NCBI GenBank assembly: GCA_934045905.1
Contig: OW203764.1
Span: 33,397,629 to 33,461,628 of the forward strand
Reading direction: 5' to 3'
DNA: 64,000 nt
From: Leuctra nigra
Lineage: Eukaryota; Arthropoda; Insecta; Plecoptera; Leuctridae
Numbering within the stretch: the first letter of the stretch is position 1; every line of letters starts with the position of its first letter. The notes under the pieces were generated by a model. That model was not told the origin of the DNA. It saw nothing but the letters and a program-made list of their open reading frames with translations, and searched no databases. Below, one piece after another: positions 54,242-64,000 of the stretch. The translations under genes and the position numbers were made by a program.

Positions 54242-55258
54242 TTGAGCGAGCGTAGCGAGCGTCACCACGGTACTCTTATGGCACTTTCTCTGTGTGTTTG
54301 TTTGTTTGTTTTTTTTTTTTTTTTTTTGTGGTCACAGCCCAGGTCTAACCGCTTAAGCAATCGATCTGAAATTTTGTACACATACTAACGTACTCTATGC
54401 GGTCCCTGGGATCGTTTTTGAATGGGCTCCCGTGATTGGTTCAAATTTAAAACAAATTATCTTTCGATAGTATGCTTCGATCAATTTGAAATTTAGCAAA
54501 AACATTGCAACCAACATTGTACCCAATCATAAAAAGTTTCAGCCAAATCCTCCTATTGGTTCAAATTTAAAACCATTTTTCATGTGATTTTTGACATTTA
54601 AACTAGAACAGATTGACCGATCAACTTAAAACTTCGCGTGGTCATTGGTACCAACATGTTAGGTATTTTTGCCAATTTTCAGTCTAATCTCTCGTTATTT
54701 TCAAAAGTTTTGTCATTTTAAGGTAATTTTATTCCATAATCTTGAAAAATGTATACTAAATTGTCATCCCTGCCTTCTTTAAGCTTCTGTTCCAAGGCAA
54801 GGCCTGTAGAGCAGCCAAGCTATCCACAATGTACAGTAAAATGAAAGCATTTTTGAGCTAGCGCATAAAATCGAATGCAGTACGAAGACCAAATCCTCTA
54901 ATTGGTTTAAGTTTAAATAATGTCTTCTGATTGGTCGACAATAAAAATGTTCACATTAAGATCAAATTTTGCATGGTGATCAAGACCAACTTAATATTAA
55001 ATTTTACATATTGTAAGCCCAATCAGTCAAGTATTAATTGTAATTTTACGAGTTTAGTATGGGATGTCACAAGAGATTTCTGGAGAAGGTATGTAGGTAA
55101 GACTTCACGACACAATGGATCTGTTTTTCATCCAGAGTATTATGGAGATTGAAAAATTGCAGAGAAAATCGTGTTGTGCCGGGTCGTGCATCGTTACTAT
55201 GGGGATGTTGCATGTTCTGTGCTCGCTCATCAACGCGTTACACTGAGCGTTTTCCTAG
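54242..55258 (+). mobile_element. Helitron-like non-autonomous element, full length
   Basis: Starts TTGAGCGAGCGTAGCGAGCG after A, ends GCGTTTTCCTAG before T, 1017 bases, no target duplication. The 3' end carries CGCTCATCAACGCGTTACAC, which can fold into a stem-loop with TGAGCG. A T-run lies at 54310-54327. It is the best reference copy for the family in this window, on the opposite strand from most others. Confidence 0.82.
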
Positions 55259-55279
55259 TAGAATGTTTAGCAAGCCCCC

Positions 55280-55555
55280 AGGTCCCAAGATGTATGCCAG
55301 TGCCAGCCAGTGGTTAATTTGTAAATAATAAGTCGGCGGCACTCGGCGATTGTTAGGGGAAATATATTTGCTTACAAAATCAATGAGGGGGGGGGGGGGG
55401 AGGTCTGGGGCAAACAACCCCGAAAAAATGTTGAATTTCAGGAACAAATTTGGTGCCGTTCTACACAGTTTGTACCCATGCTTAAGACAATTTTTACTTC
55501 CATGAAAAATAAGTGGTTGGACGTGTCCGCCCCAAATTAACCACCCTTGCACTAG
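55280..55555. mobile_element. Possible MITE
   Basis: GTGGTTAATTTG near 55309 and CAAATTAACCAC near 55536 are inverted. The ends and target site are not resolved. Confidence 0.4.
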
Positions 55556-55559
55556 ACAA

Positions 55560-56131
55560 CAAATAGCATAATGCCAATATTGAGGAAACTCTTATACCAT
55601 CTCATTTTGAATATTACCTACAACTAGTTTTCAACATTTCTTTCAACATTCAAACAAATACCTACATAAATTCTCAATTTTGGGGAATTTATTTATTCAC
55701 TACTTAGAAATGACATCACCTTCCTAATTCTCATTACATGCTGTTTTTCCTTTTATAATGTCCCATGCCATTCGAGATAGATTATTATGAATGCAAACTT
55801 TCGATTTCTTGAGTGATAATGAACATTGAACAACATAAATGTTGGTAGAACCCTTTATTTTCAAACTCAAAAGTGTAAATTTTCATTAATTAAATATGAT
55901 ATTTAAATTGCAACATCATAGGTTGGTTGATAAGAATGAGATCACTCGTTTGGAAATGTCAGGAACACTGTTTTCCCCCCAAAATGTACACTGAATTTTA
56001 ATTTTGAATATTTCTGAATGAAAATGTACACTTTTTAGTGTGAAAATGGTGTGTTTTAGCAACAAATATGTCGTTATTATTGCATATTGACTGTGAAAGT
56101 GTACATCTGACGTGACATTGTATGTTTTCAG
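55560..56131 (+). other. Stretch before cyclophilin exon, nothing recognised
   Basis: AT-rich, compatible with an intron; ends in TATGTTTTCAG. Confidence 0.45.
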
Positions 56132-56254
56132 CACACCGGGCCGGGAATGATGTCCATGGCCAATGCCGGCCCAACACCAATGTTCTTCATCACCACGGCC
56201 AACACCAGTTGGCTTGACAACCGACATGTGGTCTACGGAAGTGTTGTCGAGAAG
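56132..56254 (+). CDS. Cyclophilin (peptidyl-prolyl isomerase) exon lacking the NGSQ loop
   Basis: Acceptor TATGTTTTCAG ends at 56131; donor GTGAAT starts at 56255; 41 codons in one phase. [14 protein letters not shown] and [24 protein letters not shown] match the cyclophilin core (HTGPGxLSMANAGPNTNGSQFFI...WLDGKHVVFGxV). The normal NTNGSQ stretch is replaced by TPM, so the Gln that contacts the substrate proline is missing. Other cyclophilin exons are not seen within the window. It is either an exon of a divergent, perhaps inactive cyclophilin or a relic exon. Confidence 0.75.
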
Positions 56255-56499
56255 GTGAATATAAAACCATGTTATATTATCTGGCTAAGAATCAGGACCT
56301 CCAAGAACACAGTATTTCAGGAGAGCAGAGAAACTGTTTATAAACTTAACAGAAATGAGATAAGGTCTTGATTTCTGTCTTACTATTCTATGGATTCTCG
56401 ATGGATTATTCTTTTTTAGATGTCCAACTCATTTAGGTCATAAATGTATACTTGGTCCTGATTCTTAGCCATGGAAATATTTTTACAATGCATAAGTAG

Positions 56500-57457
56500 T
56501 AGAGATGGACCGATACCGATACCAACAACCAATACCAATACTTTTCCTATACCGATACTATTTTATTGTTGACTGTTATTATTAATTTTAAAATGTTTAA
56601 TTTATTAGTCAATAGTAAATCATCACCTGTCATGTTGTTTAATGATACAGTGGTCCCATACTTCACTTGTTTTGCGTTTTGACATAGCTAAAATCAAACA
56701 AAACATTAAACAAGTCAAATACAAACCAACTTTCAGTGAGAACTACCTACTACAGTATTTACTTGAATAAAGGCCACCCCTGATTATATACAACACCCCA
56801 GTTTTTGGAAGTCTGTTTTTGAAAAACACTTTGAAGGCAAAAATAAGTCAAGGGGATGGGAAAAAGAACTGTCATTTGTCAGGACCTTGACTATACTTCT
56901 ATCTATTTTACACTTGAGTTGAGTGACAGATCCTTTGAGTAGGTACTTTACTGGTTGGCCTAAGCTGTTCTTAAGTTGGGGGAAACATGAATAGTGTGTC
57001 TTTTATTGAAACATTATCAATTATCATCCATCAACACATATTTAATTTTTATTTAAATCATTTTTTTCCCATTTCTCTCAGCAAACTTACAACATGCCTT
57101 TTGAATGGATCATTATTCATGGAACATTCACTTTTACATTACTCTACATTGCAGTGATATAAAGTAGGTACCTTATTCATTATAAAACAAAAAGACACAA
57201 GAAGTTCACATTTCCTTTGTTTATAAAACCACCCAAACATGGCTGGGGGATGCGTCAAAAGCCAAGATGCAAGCCCTTGAATCTCTTGCCCTTGAATATT
57301 CTTTGTCTCTGATTGGTCTAGCGACCTCAACCAATGCCGTCAATCAGAATACACACAACATTAGGCGGGAAAATTTAGAAAGTATCGGTAAGGGAGAAAA
57401 AATAGTAGTATCGTCTACTACTACGCGAGAACCGGTATCGGTATTGGTCCATCTCTA
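56500..57457. mobile_element. hAT MITE (TAGAGATGGACCGATACC)
   Basis: TAGAGATGGACCGATACCG at 56500 and its near complement ending TCCATCTCTA at 57457, with a perfect 8-base duplication ATAAGTAG (56492-56499 and 57458-57465). 958 bases; the interior has no transposase frame. Confidence 0.92.
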
Positions 57458-57681
57458 ATAAGTAGTGTTTTGGTGTTATGTACGTTCACACTCCAATTAA
57501 TCTGAACCCTTTGCCTGCCAAATTACCACTATGGGGTGTATTTCCTATAACAACCCGATATGATTTCAAAACAGAACTCCGTAACTTATCAAGAGACAGA
57601 TGAATGTTTCACATTCGACCTCGAGGCTGCAACTTTCCCTTGTTCTTGAAATACAATTAAATAGCATTATAACTATCCACG

Positions 57682-57930
57682 TTTATTCCGGAGGCCCGGG
57701 TTCGATTCCCGCGGACGTCCTTCCTGACTGGAGTTTTTCGTGGTATTCCCCCAGTCGACAGGCAAATGCTGGGAAGGTATGCTACTAATAGGCCACGACC
57801 GCCTCCTTCCCACCTTCCATCCTTACCTACTCTTCACCATCATCTCCCAATCATCCTCATAATCATTCATCCGTCGCCATTAGCCTCGCTGCAGAACAGT
57901 GCGACGTTAAGCCTTAGACAAAAACAAAAC
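57682..57930 (+). mobile_element. tRNA-derived SINE, 5'-truncated
   Basis: GGCCCGGGTTCGATTCCCGC contains a pol III B box (GGTTCGATTCC). The body ends GCGACGTTAAGCCTTAGAC then AAAACAAAAC. The A box and 5' part of the tRNA head are absent. Not a tRNA gene. Confidence 0.75.
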
Positions 57931-58021
57931 TATCCAAATTGAATGACCTATTTTAACTTGAATAATGTTCCTATTGATTTTAAACTGTGTTGATTTCTAG
58001 TTTAAAACACAATAAAGCAAT

Positions 58022-58438
58022 CAGCGTTGCCAACTTTTAAAAGTAAAAGTATGGTACAGAACGTGAAAAATTATGGAAATATGCAAAAACTATTGTACGT
58101 CCTCAAAATGTAGGAACTATCAGCATTTTTATTTTTTTTTAAGTTTTTTCAACACTTAGATACCAATTTTGAGACGTTCTGATGTGTATTTTGTTTACAA
58201 ATTCAACCTTTTAAGTTTTTCACACTTTTTCATCAAAAACCTTGCCCCGCAGGGCGTTTTTACTATTTTTGGCTCTTTAGAACCAATTTTGAGACGTTTT
58301 GAGGTACGTAATAGTACTATATTCAGTTTCACAAAATTATCGTACATTTACCTATTATCGTACAGGCACTATCGTACATCGTACAGAAGGCCAAATTATG
58401 GTACAAATACTGTAATTATCGTACGGTTGGCAACGCTG
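58022..58438. mobile_element. hAT MITE (CAGCGTTGCCAAC)
   Basis: CAGCGTTGCCAAC at 58022 and GTTGGCAACGCTG ending at 58438, flanked by a perfect 8-base duplication AAAGCAAT (58014-58021 and 58439-58446). Includes a CCCCGCAGGGCG motif also seen at 50036, 62725 and 63006. Confidence 0.92.
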
Positions 58439-58719
58439 AAAGCAATTCACGGACATTTAAATCAAATCGGATCTGCAGCGCGATTGTGTAAGCTTCACTT
58501 CCAAGTTGGACGAGAACATCTCAAACTTGTAGTCGTCCATCTCCTAGATGCTGAGTGTGTAACTCACTTTAGAGATGGAGTATATATATAGAACATTTAT
58601 TTTCGAAATGTCTCTGCCTTGCAACAAGGTATACAAATAATCAGAATAATAATCAACAATAATGAATTAAATTGATAAATTAATAATTATACTACATAGT
58701 GTAAATGAAATAAACATAA

Positions 58720-58839
58720 CTATTTTAGATTATATAAGTGGTTCCTAAAAATTCTAATTGAACCTTTTAAAGCTAATAACACAATGTCATCAATAAAGAA
58801 CCTAACAGAAATAGAAAATCGTTTACAAAATTGAATAAA
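58720..58839 (-). pseudogene. Displaced C-terminal segment of the R2-type LINE protein
   Basis: Minus strand, 39-40 codons ending at TAG 58720-58722. It contains DDIVLLALKGSIRI then FRNHLYNLK, the usual C-terminal end of this LINE family (ALKGSxRIxRNHLYN). It is cut off from the main frame by the element at 58840-60147, and codon phase is preserved across the insertion. Confidence 0.85.
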
Positions 58840-60147
58840 CTAGGAAAACGCTCAGTGTAACGCGTTGTTGAGCGAGCACGGGTACGTGCAAATTCTCGAA
58901 CCGGAAATGCGTACACAACGCACAGAAAACATATACATCCATATTGAATTGATTATGATATCAACTTAAAAGTGTATGCTTTTCATCGAAACTTTAAAAT
59001 AGCATCTAAGCACCTGGTTCATAAAGCAAATCAGAATCAATTTTCAATTGGCACTGGAAAACATTCATTTCGATACTTCATTACTGACAGATATTAAATA
59101 TGTAAATAACTTCATACGTTCTTAACTGATTGGGATGACATTTTGTAAAATAAGAGACAATATGTCTTAATGATCATGCAAAATATGAGTTTGATCAGAA
59201 TTATCGAAGACCGTTTTCATTTTACATTATTTAAATTTTAACCAATGAATCTGAGTAACGCGTTGATGAGCGAGCACGGATACGCGCAACACCTCGAACC
59301 GAAATTCTGTCTATCGAATATGTCATTAAAATCCAATAATTCTAAAATTTCGCTACAGATTTGTATAGAAATCTCATTTAACATTCCTAAAATATTGGTC
59401 CAAATAACCATGCAAAGCTTTAAGTTGATCGATTGAACCTTTATGATTGAACTGTTCCGTGTTAATTTTCAAAAATCACAGGATCTCCTTCAAAAAATAT
59501 ACCTGAGACCACTCATATGATATAAGTGTGTCTACACAATATCAGATCGACTGTTGAACGGTCATTATCAGTTTCATTTGCGTTTGAAAGTTTCTGCTCT
59601 AACTACCTTGCCTTGAACTGAAGAGTCGAAGTCGCCGTGAATTTGACAGCCAACACGCAAATAGTCCGTAAAATGTCAATAACGTTTGGATTTAAACACA
59701 GATTAGTATGAAAATTGTCAAAAATGCAGATAATGTTGGTCCCAACCATCATGCGAAGTTATAAGTTGATCGTTCAATCGGTTATAGTTTAAATTTCTAA
59801 AAACACAGGAAAGATGGTTTTAATTTTTAACCAATGGGAGGATTTGGCTGAAACTTTGTTTGATTGGGTACAATGTTGGGGGTAATGACTTGTCAAAATT
59901 TCAATTTGATCAAAACAACCAATCGAAAGTTAATTTTTTTTAAATTTGAACCAATCAATGGATTTCAAAAAAATTAGGGTCTGCAACAATCAGAAATGTT
60001 ACGTACATGTGTGCAAAATTTCAGCTCGATCGAAGAAAAACTCTAACCTGTATATCGTCAGTAACAGAAAAAAAAAAAAACAAACAAAAAAAAAACAGAG
60101 GTCCGTGCCAAAAGAGCCAAAAGGAGACGCTCGCTTCGCTCGCTCAA
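58840..60147 (-). mobile_element. Helitron-like element inserted in LINE ORF, with two 3' hairpin ends
   Basis: Minus-strand start TTGAGCGAGCGAAGCGAGCG at 60147 and end GCGTTTTCCTAG at 58840 (1308 bases). A second copy of the terminal hairpin block (AACGCGTTGATGAGCGAGCA on the plus strand) lies inside at 59257-59277. An A-rich run is at 60068-60097. Removing the element restores the LINE reading frame without a target duplication. Confidence 0.85.
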
Positions 60148-62580
60148 AAAATCTGAAATCGTGCCACGCGCACCAATAAACAGACCAATTATTTCAATTT
60201 TGTCAATATCATACAAATTCTTAAAAAAAGATATAGTCGGTTCATAGTGTAGTTTCTTCTCCACGTCAACTTCTCCTGGTTGAGCTGTGTTTCTCTCGAA
60301 TCGGATGGTAGGATCGAGGATGAACGCTTGTCGGGATTGTCTTGAGATGACTATGATGTCGATTCTCTTGGTACTGCGATTGTCGGCGATGCAGTGAACT
60401 TCCTCGTACACTTCATACTTCTTCTGTGCTCGGAAGACGTCGGCAATGGCAGTACGAATAGCATGATGACGGGAGTTACGGAGAAGTTCGCCATGGGGAC
60501 AGGAGCCGAGAACGTGGGCAAGGGTTTCTATCTCATCGCAGTGTCTGCAATGGATCCCGTCTCGACTTCTGCCCGCAATAACTCTCACCGGTGCAACGTT
60601 GGCCGTCATCTTTAGTGCATCTCGCCACTCAGAACAAGATAGACCCTTCTTCTGATAAATCCACTTGTTAGCTGGTGTGTATTGTTGATAAAGCTCAACT
60701 CCAGCGCCTTTCTGCCGAAGAGCGCACCACTGATCATACTCTCTTCGGCGAAGTATATCTCTGAGGTTTTGAGCGGTTACCTTCTTGATTGATGACACTT
60801 CTGACGAATTCTCCTCCAGATGCAGCTTCGACATACAATCCTGCTTTTCTTTGGAGGTATCTCGCACAATGCTGACATAGTTGTTATTGGCTTTCTCTAG
60901 CGATTGGCATATGTTATGGTGTTGAAGAAAAGCCTCCCATCTTGCATTAAATATTCCGAGACCTTTGAACTTACGGGCAGTATAAATCATGGAGTCCGGG
61001 GTGTCAGTCGGCAGACTCAAGATCTCCTTGACTGCACTTCTAACAAGTTTATCTATGTCAGACAGAAACGTCATTGGTAAGTTCGCAAGTGGAGCCGATT
61101 GCAGGGGGTAAATTAACGTAGGCCAGATGTATTGATTCAAAATGTTAAGTTTCTGATCAGCAATTAGAAGTGGAGATGATACCAACTGATCAAGCTTGAC
61201 ATTTAGATTCGAAATTATTTTCTTGTGATCAAAGACAATGGCTTCAGAAAAGTTTACTCCCAAGTACTTGATTGTCTCATTCTCCTTTATACTAACAATT
61301 TCCGAATCATTATCAACAAGAAGAGATGTTGATATAAGTCTTCCTTTCTCTACCACTATGGCACAACTCTTCTTTGCGTTTATCTCCAGCCCGATATCTT
61401 TCAACCTGCTTATAGCCATATTCGCCAGTTCTATTGCTGCTTCCTTGCTCTTGCCAACCACTGCAGTGTCGTCTGCAAATCCCAGAACGGAGATATTTTC
61501 CAGATCTTTCACCAGGTTGAAACCATACTTCTGGGCAACATCTTTCTCTGAAATTTCATCCAGTATATGATCCGTGGCCAGATTGTAGGGAGAAGGGGAC
61601 AAAGGAGAACCTTGTAAAACTCCTCGGTTAATCGGAATGCTCTTCGTCTTTTCACCGTGGTTTGATTCTATCTTCGTAGTGTTATTATGTTGTAGATTAA
61701 TCACAATATTTTGAAGAGGAATGGGAATCGAGGAAGTGCGGATTGTATTTTCAATGTGCGAATGGCCTACGTTATCGAACGCTTTGCTGATGTCCAGAAA
61801 TATAATGGTTGCATCTACTTTTTCAATGCGGGCCTTCTTAAGTATTCCATCCACTATTGAAACATTAATATATGTGCCAGGAGTGTTCGTGAACCCTCGT
61901 TGATTAGTGTTAAAGGAGAGAAATCTTCTAAGATGCTTATCGAAAACTCTCTCTATTACTCGGCGAAGAATTGAGCATATCGAAATGGGCCGCCAATTGT
62001 TCATGTCCATTTTATCTCCCTGTTTAAATATTAACACTGTTCTTGCGTTGTGAAAACATTGAGGGACCCAACCAAATGACAACATTTTGGAAGCTATCAA
62101 GGATAATATGCTACAAACTCTGTCGCACTTGATAGCTCGCATCAACACACGATCTGGTCCTGTTGCCGTGTCCATAGAAATTGACTTCATTGATTGCGAG
62201 ATTTCTTCGGAGCTGATTTTGGTCGAGTAATGTCTGTTCAGATCAATTACCTCTTCAGGTGTTAGTTTGATCGGATATTCAGATCTCATCATGTGGTTAG
62301 GATTTGAAAACCGATCATGAAATGAGTCGTAGATGCTGCTAGTTGGGACAGTGCAGGTGTGATGTTCACCTCCCATAACAGTGTTCACTGCTTTTTTCCG
62401 TTGGTTGTAGTACTGAAATTGTACTTTTTGATATAAGTACTTTTCATGCCGTCTCACCCGATCTCGCTTTGAACTCTGGATTGGGTTCTTACATTCCTTG
62501 AAGGTATGTTCTATCATTATGTTTAAATGTTCCCTTTTTTCTAGCTTCATAGTATTTTCTGGCTGGGCATCTCCAGCCAA
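60058..62580 (-). pseudogene. R2-type LINE reverse transcriptase / restriction-like endonuclease, interrupted
   Basis: The open frame covers the reverse transcriptase (NWRPISICSILRRVIERVFD, FLDISKAFDNVGHSHI, GVLQGSPLSPSPYN, and FADDTAVVG with the metal-binding Asp pair), then a CX2CX7HX4C zinc knuckle (CRHCDEIETLAHVLGSC), then a restriction-like endonuclease (KRIDIIVISRQ ... FILDPTIRFE). This order is that of R2/R4-type LINEs. The last 30 residues (ERSERLLLALLARTSV onward) are foreign: they are encoded by the start of the inserted Helitron-like element. The true C-terminus is at 58839-58720 and joins in frame. The start shown is a TTG; the frame continues above it to about 62617, then into the hAT element. 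Confidence 0.88.
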
Positions 62581-62600
62581 AGTTAAGCTTCTAGCGTTAG

Positions 62601-63447
62601 CAGGCGCATAGGAACTTTATTTCGACAGGGGGGGGGGGGGGGGGGGTCAAAATTATAGGATTCGATGGATGTCAGGAAAAGGTAGTTCACTGCTACAAGG
62701 GATCTGGGGAACTAACCCTCAGTTAGCCCCGCAGGGCCTTTTTTAAATTTTTAATACAAAATAATCGAATTTTAAGCTATTCTTCTCAAAGAAATGTAAA
62801 ATGTGTGATGGGAACTTATGAAAACTTGTTTTTATAGAATTCCCAATGGCCCCACAGGACATTTTTTTTTACATCTTGACAAAAAAGAATCGAATTCGAC
62901 GCTTTTTTGGCATCTTTTAAGAAATTAAAAATGTGTGTCCTATGCAATAATCTTGGGGATACAAGAGACAAAATAAAATGTTGTTATTTGACAAAATCCT
63001 AAATGGCCCCGCAGGGAAATTCTTGAATTCTAGTGAAAGAGAATCGATTATGATTTTGGAATCGACCTTTGAAAAAGGTTGCAAGAGCAACAGCAATAAG
63101 CAATCAATAAGAAAAATCTGTAGGTATGTGTTTTGGAATCTATTAGTTTAACGTATAATTATTTAATTTGATTCATGAGGATGATCATGTTGGACAAATG
63201 AGTAAATTAGTTGTCTCATTGGATAATACCTCTGTTCAATTAGTTTTGCAAAACTTGAGAAAATTTTGAGAATTCAACCTCATAATGGAGCAAATCTGTG
63301 CATTCTGTGCAACACTTAATCAACATTTGTGAATATCTGGATGTGTTCAGGATCTCTAGAGGGGGGGTCAGGATCTCTAGCAGGGGGGGTCAGGCTCCAG
63401 ACAGGGGGGTCCGTTCCCCCCTTTCCCCCCCTATTCCTACGCGCCTG
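62601..63447. mobile_element. hAT element inserted in LINE coding region
   Basis: CAGGCGCATAGGAA at 62601 and TTCCTACGCGCCTG ending at 63447, with a perfect 8-base duplication AGCGTTAG (62593-62600, 63448-63455). Long G runs lie near both ends (62629-62646, 63361-63430). CCCCGCAGGG motifs are inside (62727, 63008). No transposase frame in 847 bases. Confidence 0.93.
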
Positions 63448-63593
63448 AGCGTTAGACACGTAGCATCTAAGTATTTGACACTCATGTTGGCGATATAATC
63501 AGATAATAATTGTAAACATACTCACTTTCCATGTGTTGACATGTTTAGTTTATTAGTTTTTATTCATTTGACAAGCGTGTGTTTATTAATTAC

Positions 63594-63695
63594 ACTAGGA
63601 AAACGCTCAGTGTAACGCGTTGATGAGCGAGCACGGGTACGTTCAAATTCTCAAACCGGAATGCGTACAGAACGCACAGAAAACAAATATGTACA
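63594..63695 (-). mobile_element. Helitron-like 3' end, copy F (partial)
   Basis: CTAGGAAAACGCTCAGTGTA at 63594 begins the terminal hairpin region, closely like 58840 (shared GGTACGT.CAAATTCTC, AATGCGTACA, AACGCACAGAAAAC). Similarity ends near 63695, where CAGTGGCGTGCCGACC looks like the start of another hAT-type element that runs on. Confidence 0.7.
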
Positions 63696-64000
63696 GTGGC
63701 GTGCCGACCTATCTAAATTTGGTGCTCAAGCACAGTCATTTTTTGGGGGTGGCTGGTCCCCGCAAGGGGACCTACCCACCTTGAGATACATTTTATAATG
63801 TAACAGTGAGTGATACATTATCCACTAATACAACATAATGTATTCACACAAACATGGTGATTAGGGTGTATACGTCGTATTGCTGCACAGCAAGCAGTAA
63901 CATTGTAGATTGTAGGTAAATATCAATAAAGGAAAGGGAACAAAAGATTTATATCAAGAAATGTATGCAGTGAACATGTATATTTGTGCTAATGCTTGAT
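63696..64000. other. Possible start of a hAT-type element, running off the window
   Basis: CAGTGGCGTGCCGACCTATC resembles hAT termini; the partner end is not in the window. No coding frame seen. Confidence 0.35.

Larger units (their letters stand above)
58584..63593 (-). mobile_element. R2-type LINE, 5'-truncated, with two nested insertions
   Basis: Minus strand. Coding sequence runs from 63456 downward, interrupted by a hAT element (62601-63447) and by a Helitron-like element (58840-60147). It resumes at 58839 and stops at TAG 58722-58720. A 3' UTR with AATAAA ends near 58584 beside TATATATA. The upstream frame reaches a TGA about 40 bases above the hAT insertion, so the N-terminal DNA-binding part is missing. 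Confidence 0.85.

Noticed and set aside
57682..57710. tRNA gene
   Set aside because: A B box is present, but there is no A box, anticodon arm or acceptor pairing.
60058..60147. Natural C-terminus of the R2-type protein
   Set aside because: These codons come from the inserted Helitron-like element; the family-typical end is found at 58839-58720.

Overview
The window is a repeat-dense piece of a eukaryotic nuclear genome, most probably an insect and perhaps a hemipteran. Reasons: host genes are split into short exons with GT-AG introns; the exons encode metazoan families (an ABCA lipid transporter, a cyclophilin); and the rest is layered transposons, SINEs, hairpin MITEs and TAGG/TACC microsatellites typical of arthropod introns. 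No bacterial-style operon, RNA operon or CRISPR array is present. The species placement is inference only.

Layout. 1-4743 (minus): the 5' part of an LTR retrotransposon with an LTR, a tRNA-Leu-type primer site, gag with two zinc knuckles, and a second reading frame that is open to the window edge. That frame holds a retropepsin-like site, an OARD1/TARG1-type macrodomain and a 10-residue repeat array. 4744-10253: MITEs, a LINE tail and a GC-rich repeat. 10254-20380 (plus): six exons of an ABCA transporter covering the end of the first membrane domain, the whole first nucleotide-binding domain and the start of the second half. Its introns are full of palindromes and Helitron-like insertions, and its sixth exon has a 114-base start segment repeated five times. 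20850-24914: a decayed Helitron-like copy and a broken RTE LINE, ending at an assembly gap (24914-25113). 25427-34520: MITEs, a GC-rich inverted-repeat cluster and a nearly intact LINE nested inside a long-TIR element. 35867-42365: hairpin MITEs and two minus-strand exons of an unrecognised gene. 43379-47290: a 3.9 kb DNA transposon with long TIRs, a 4-base target duplication and one 725-codon transposase-like frame. 47330-58438: a run of hAT-type MITEs with intact 8-base target duplications, a 5S-rRNA-derived SINE, a tRNA-derived SINE, a full-length Helitron-like element and a lone cyclophilin exon. 58584-63593 (minus): an R2-type LINE interrupted by a Helitron-like element and by a hAT element.

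How the parts relate. The ABCA exons join in phase and give a continuous protein, so that gene is probably functional, but repeats crowd several of its splice sites. A recurring family ends in CTAG after a hairpin, inserts between A and T without target duplication, and starts TTGAGCGAGCG; it accounts for at least six copies. Nested insertions give usable relative ages: the R2-type LINE is older than its Helitron-like and hAT guests, and two MITEs are older than their inserts. The most unusual items are the macrodomain in an LTR-element polyprotein and the five competing splice acceptors created by the tandem ABCA exon segment.
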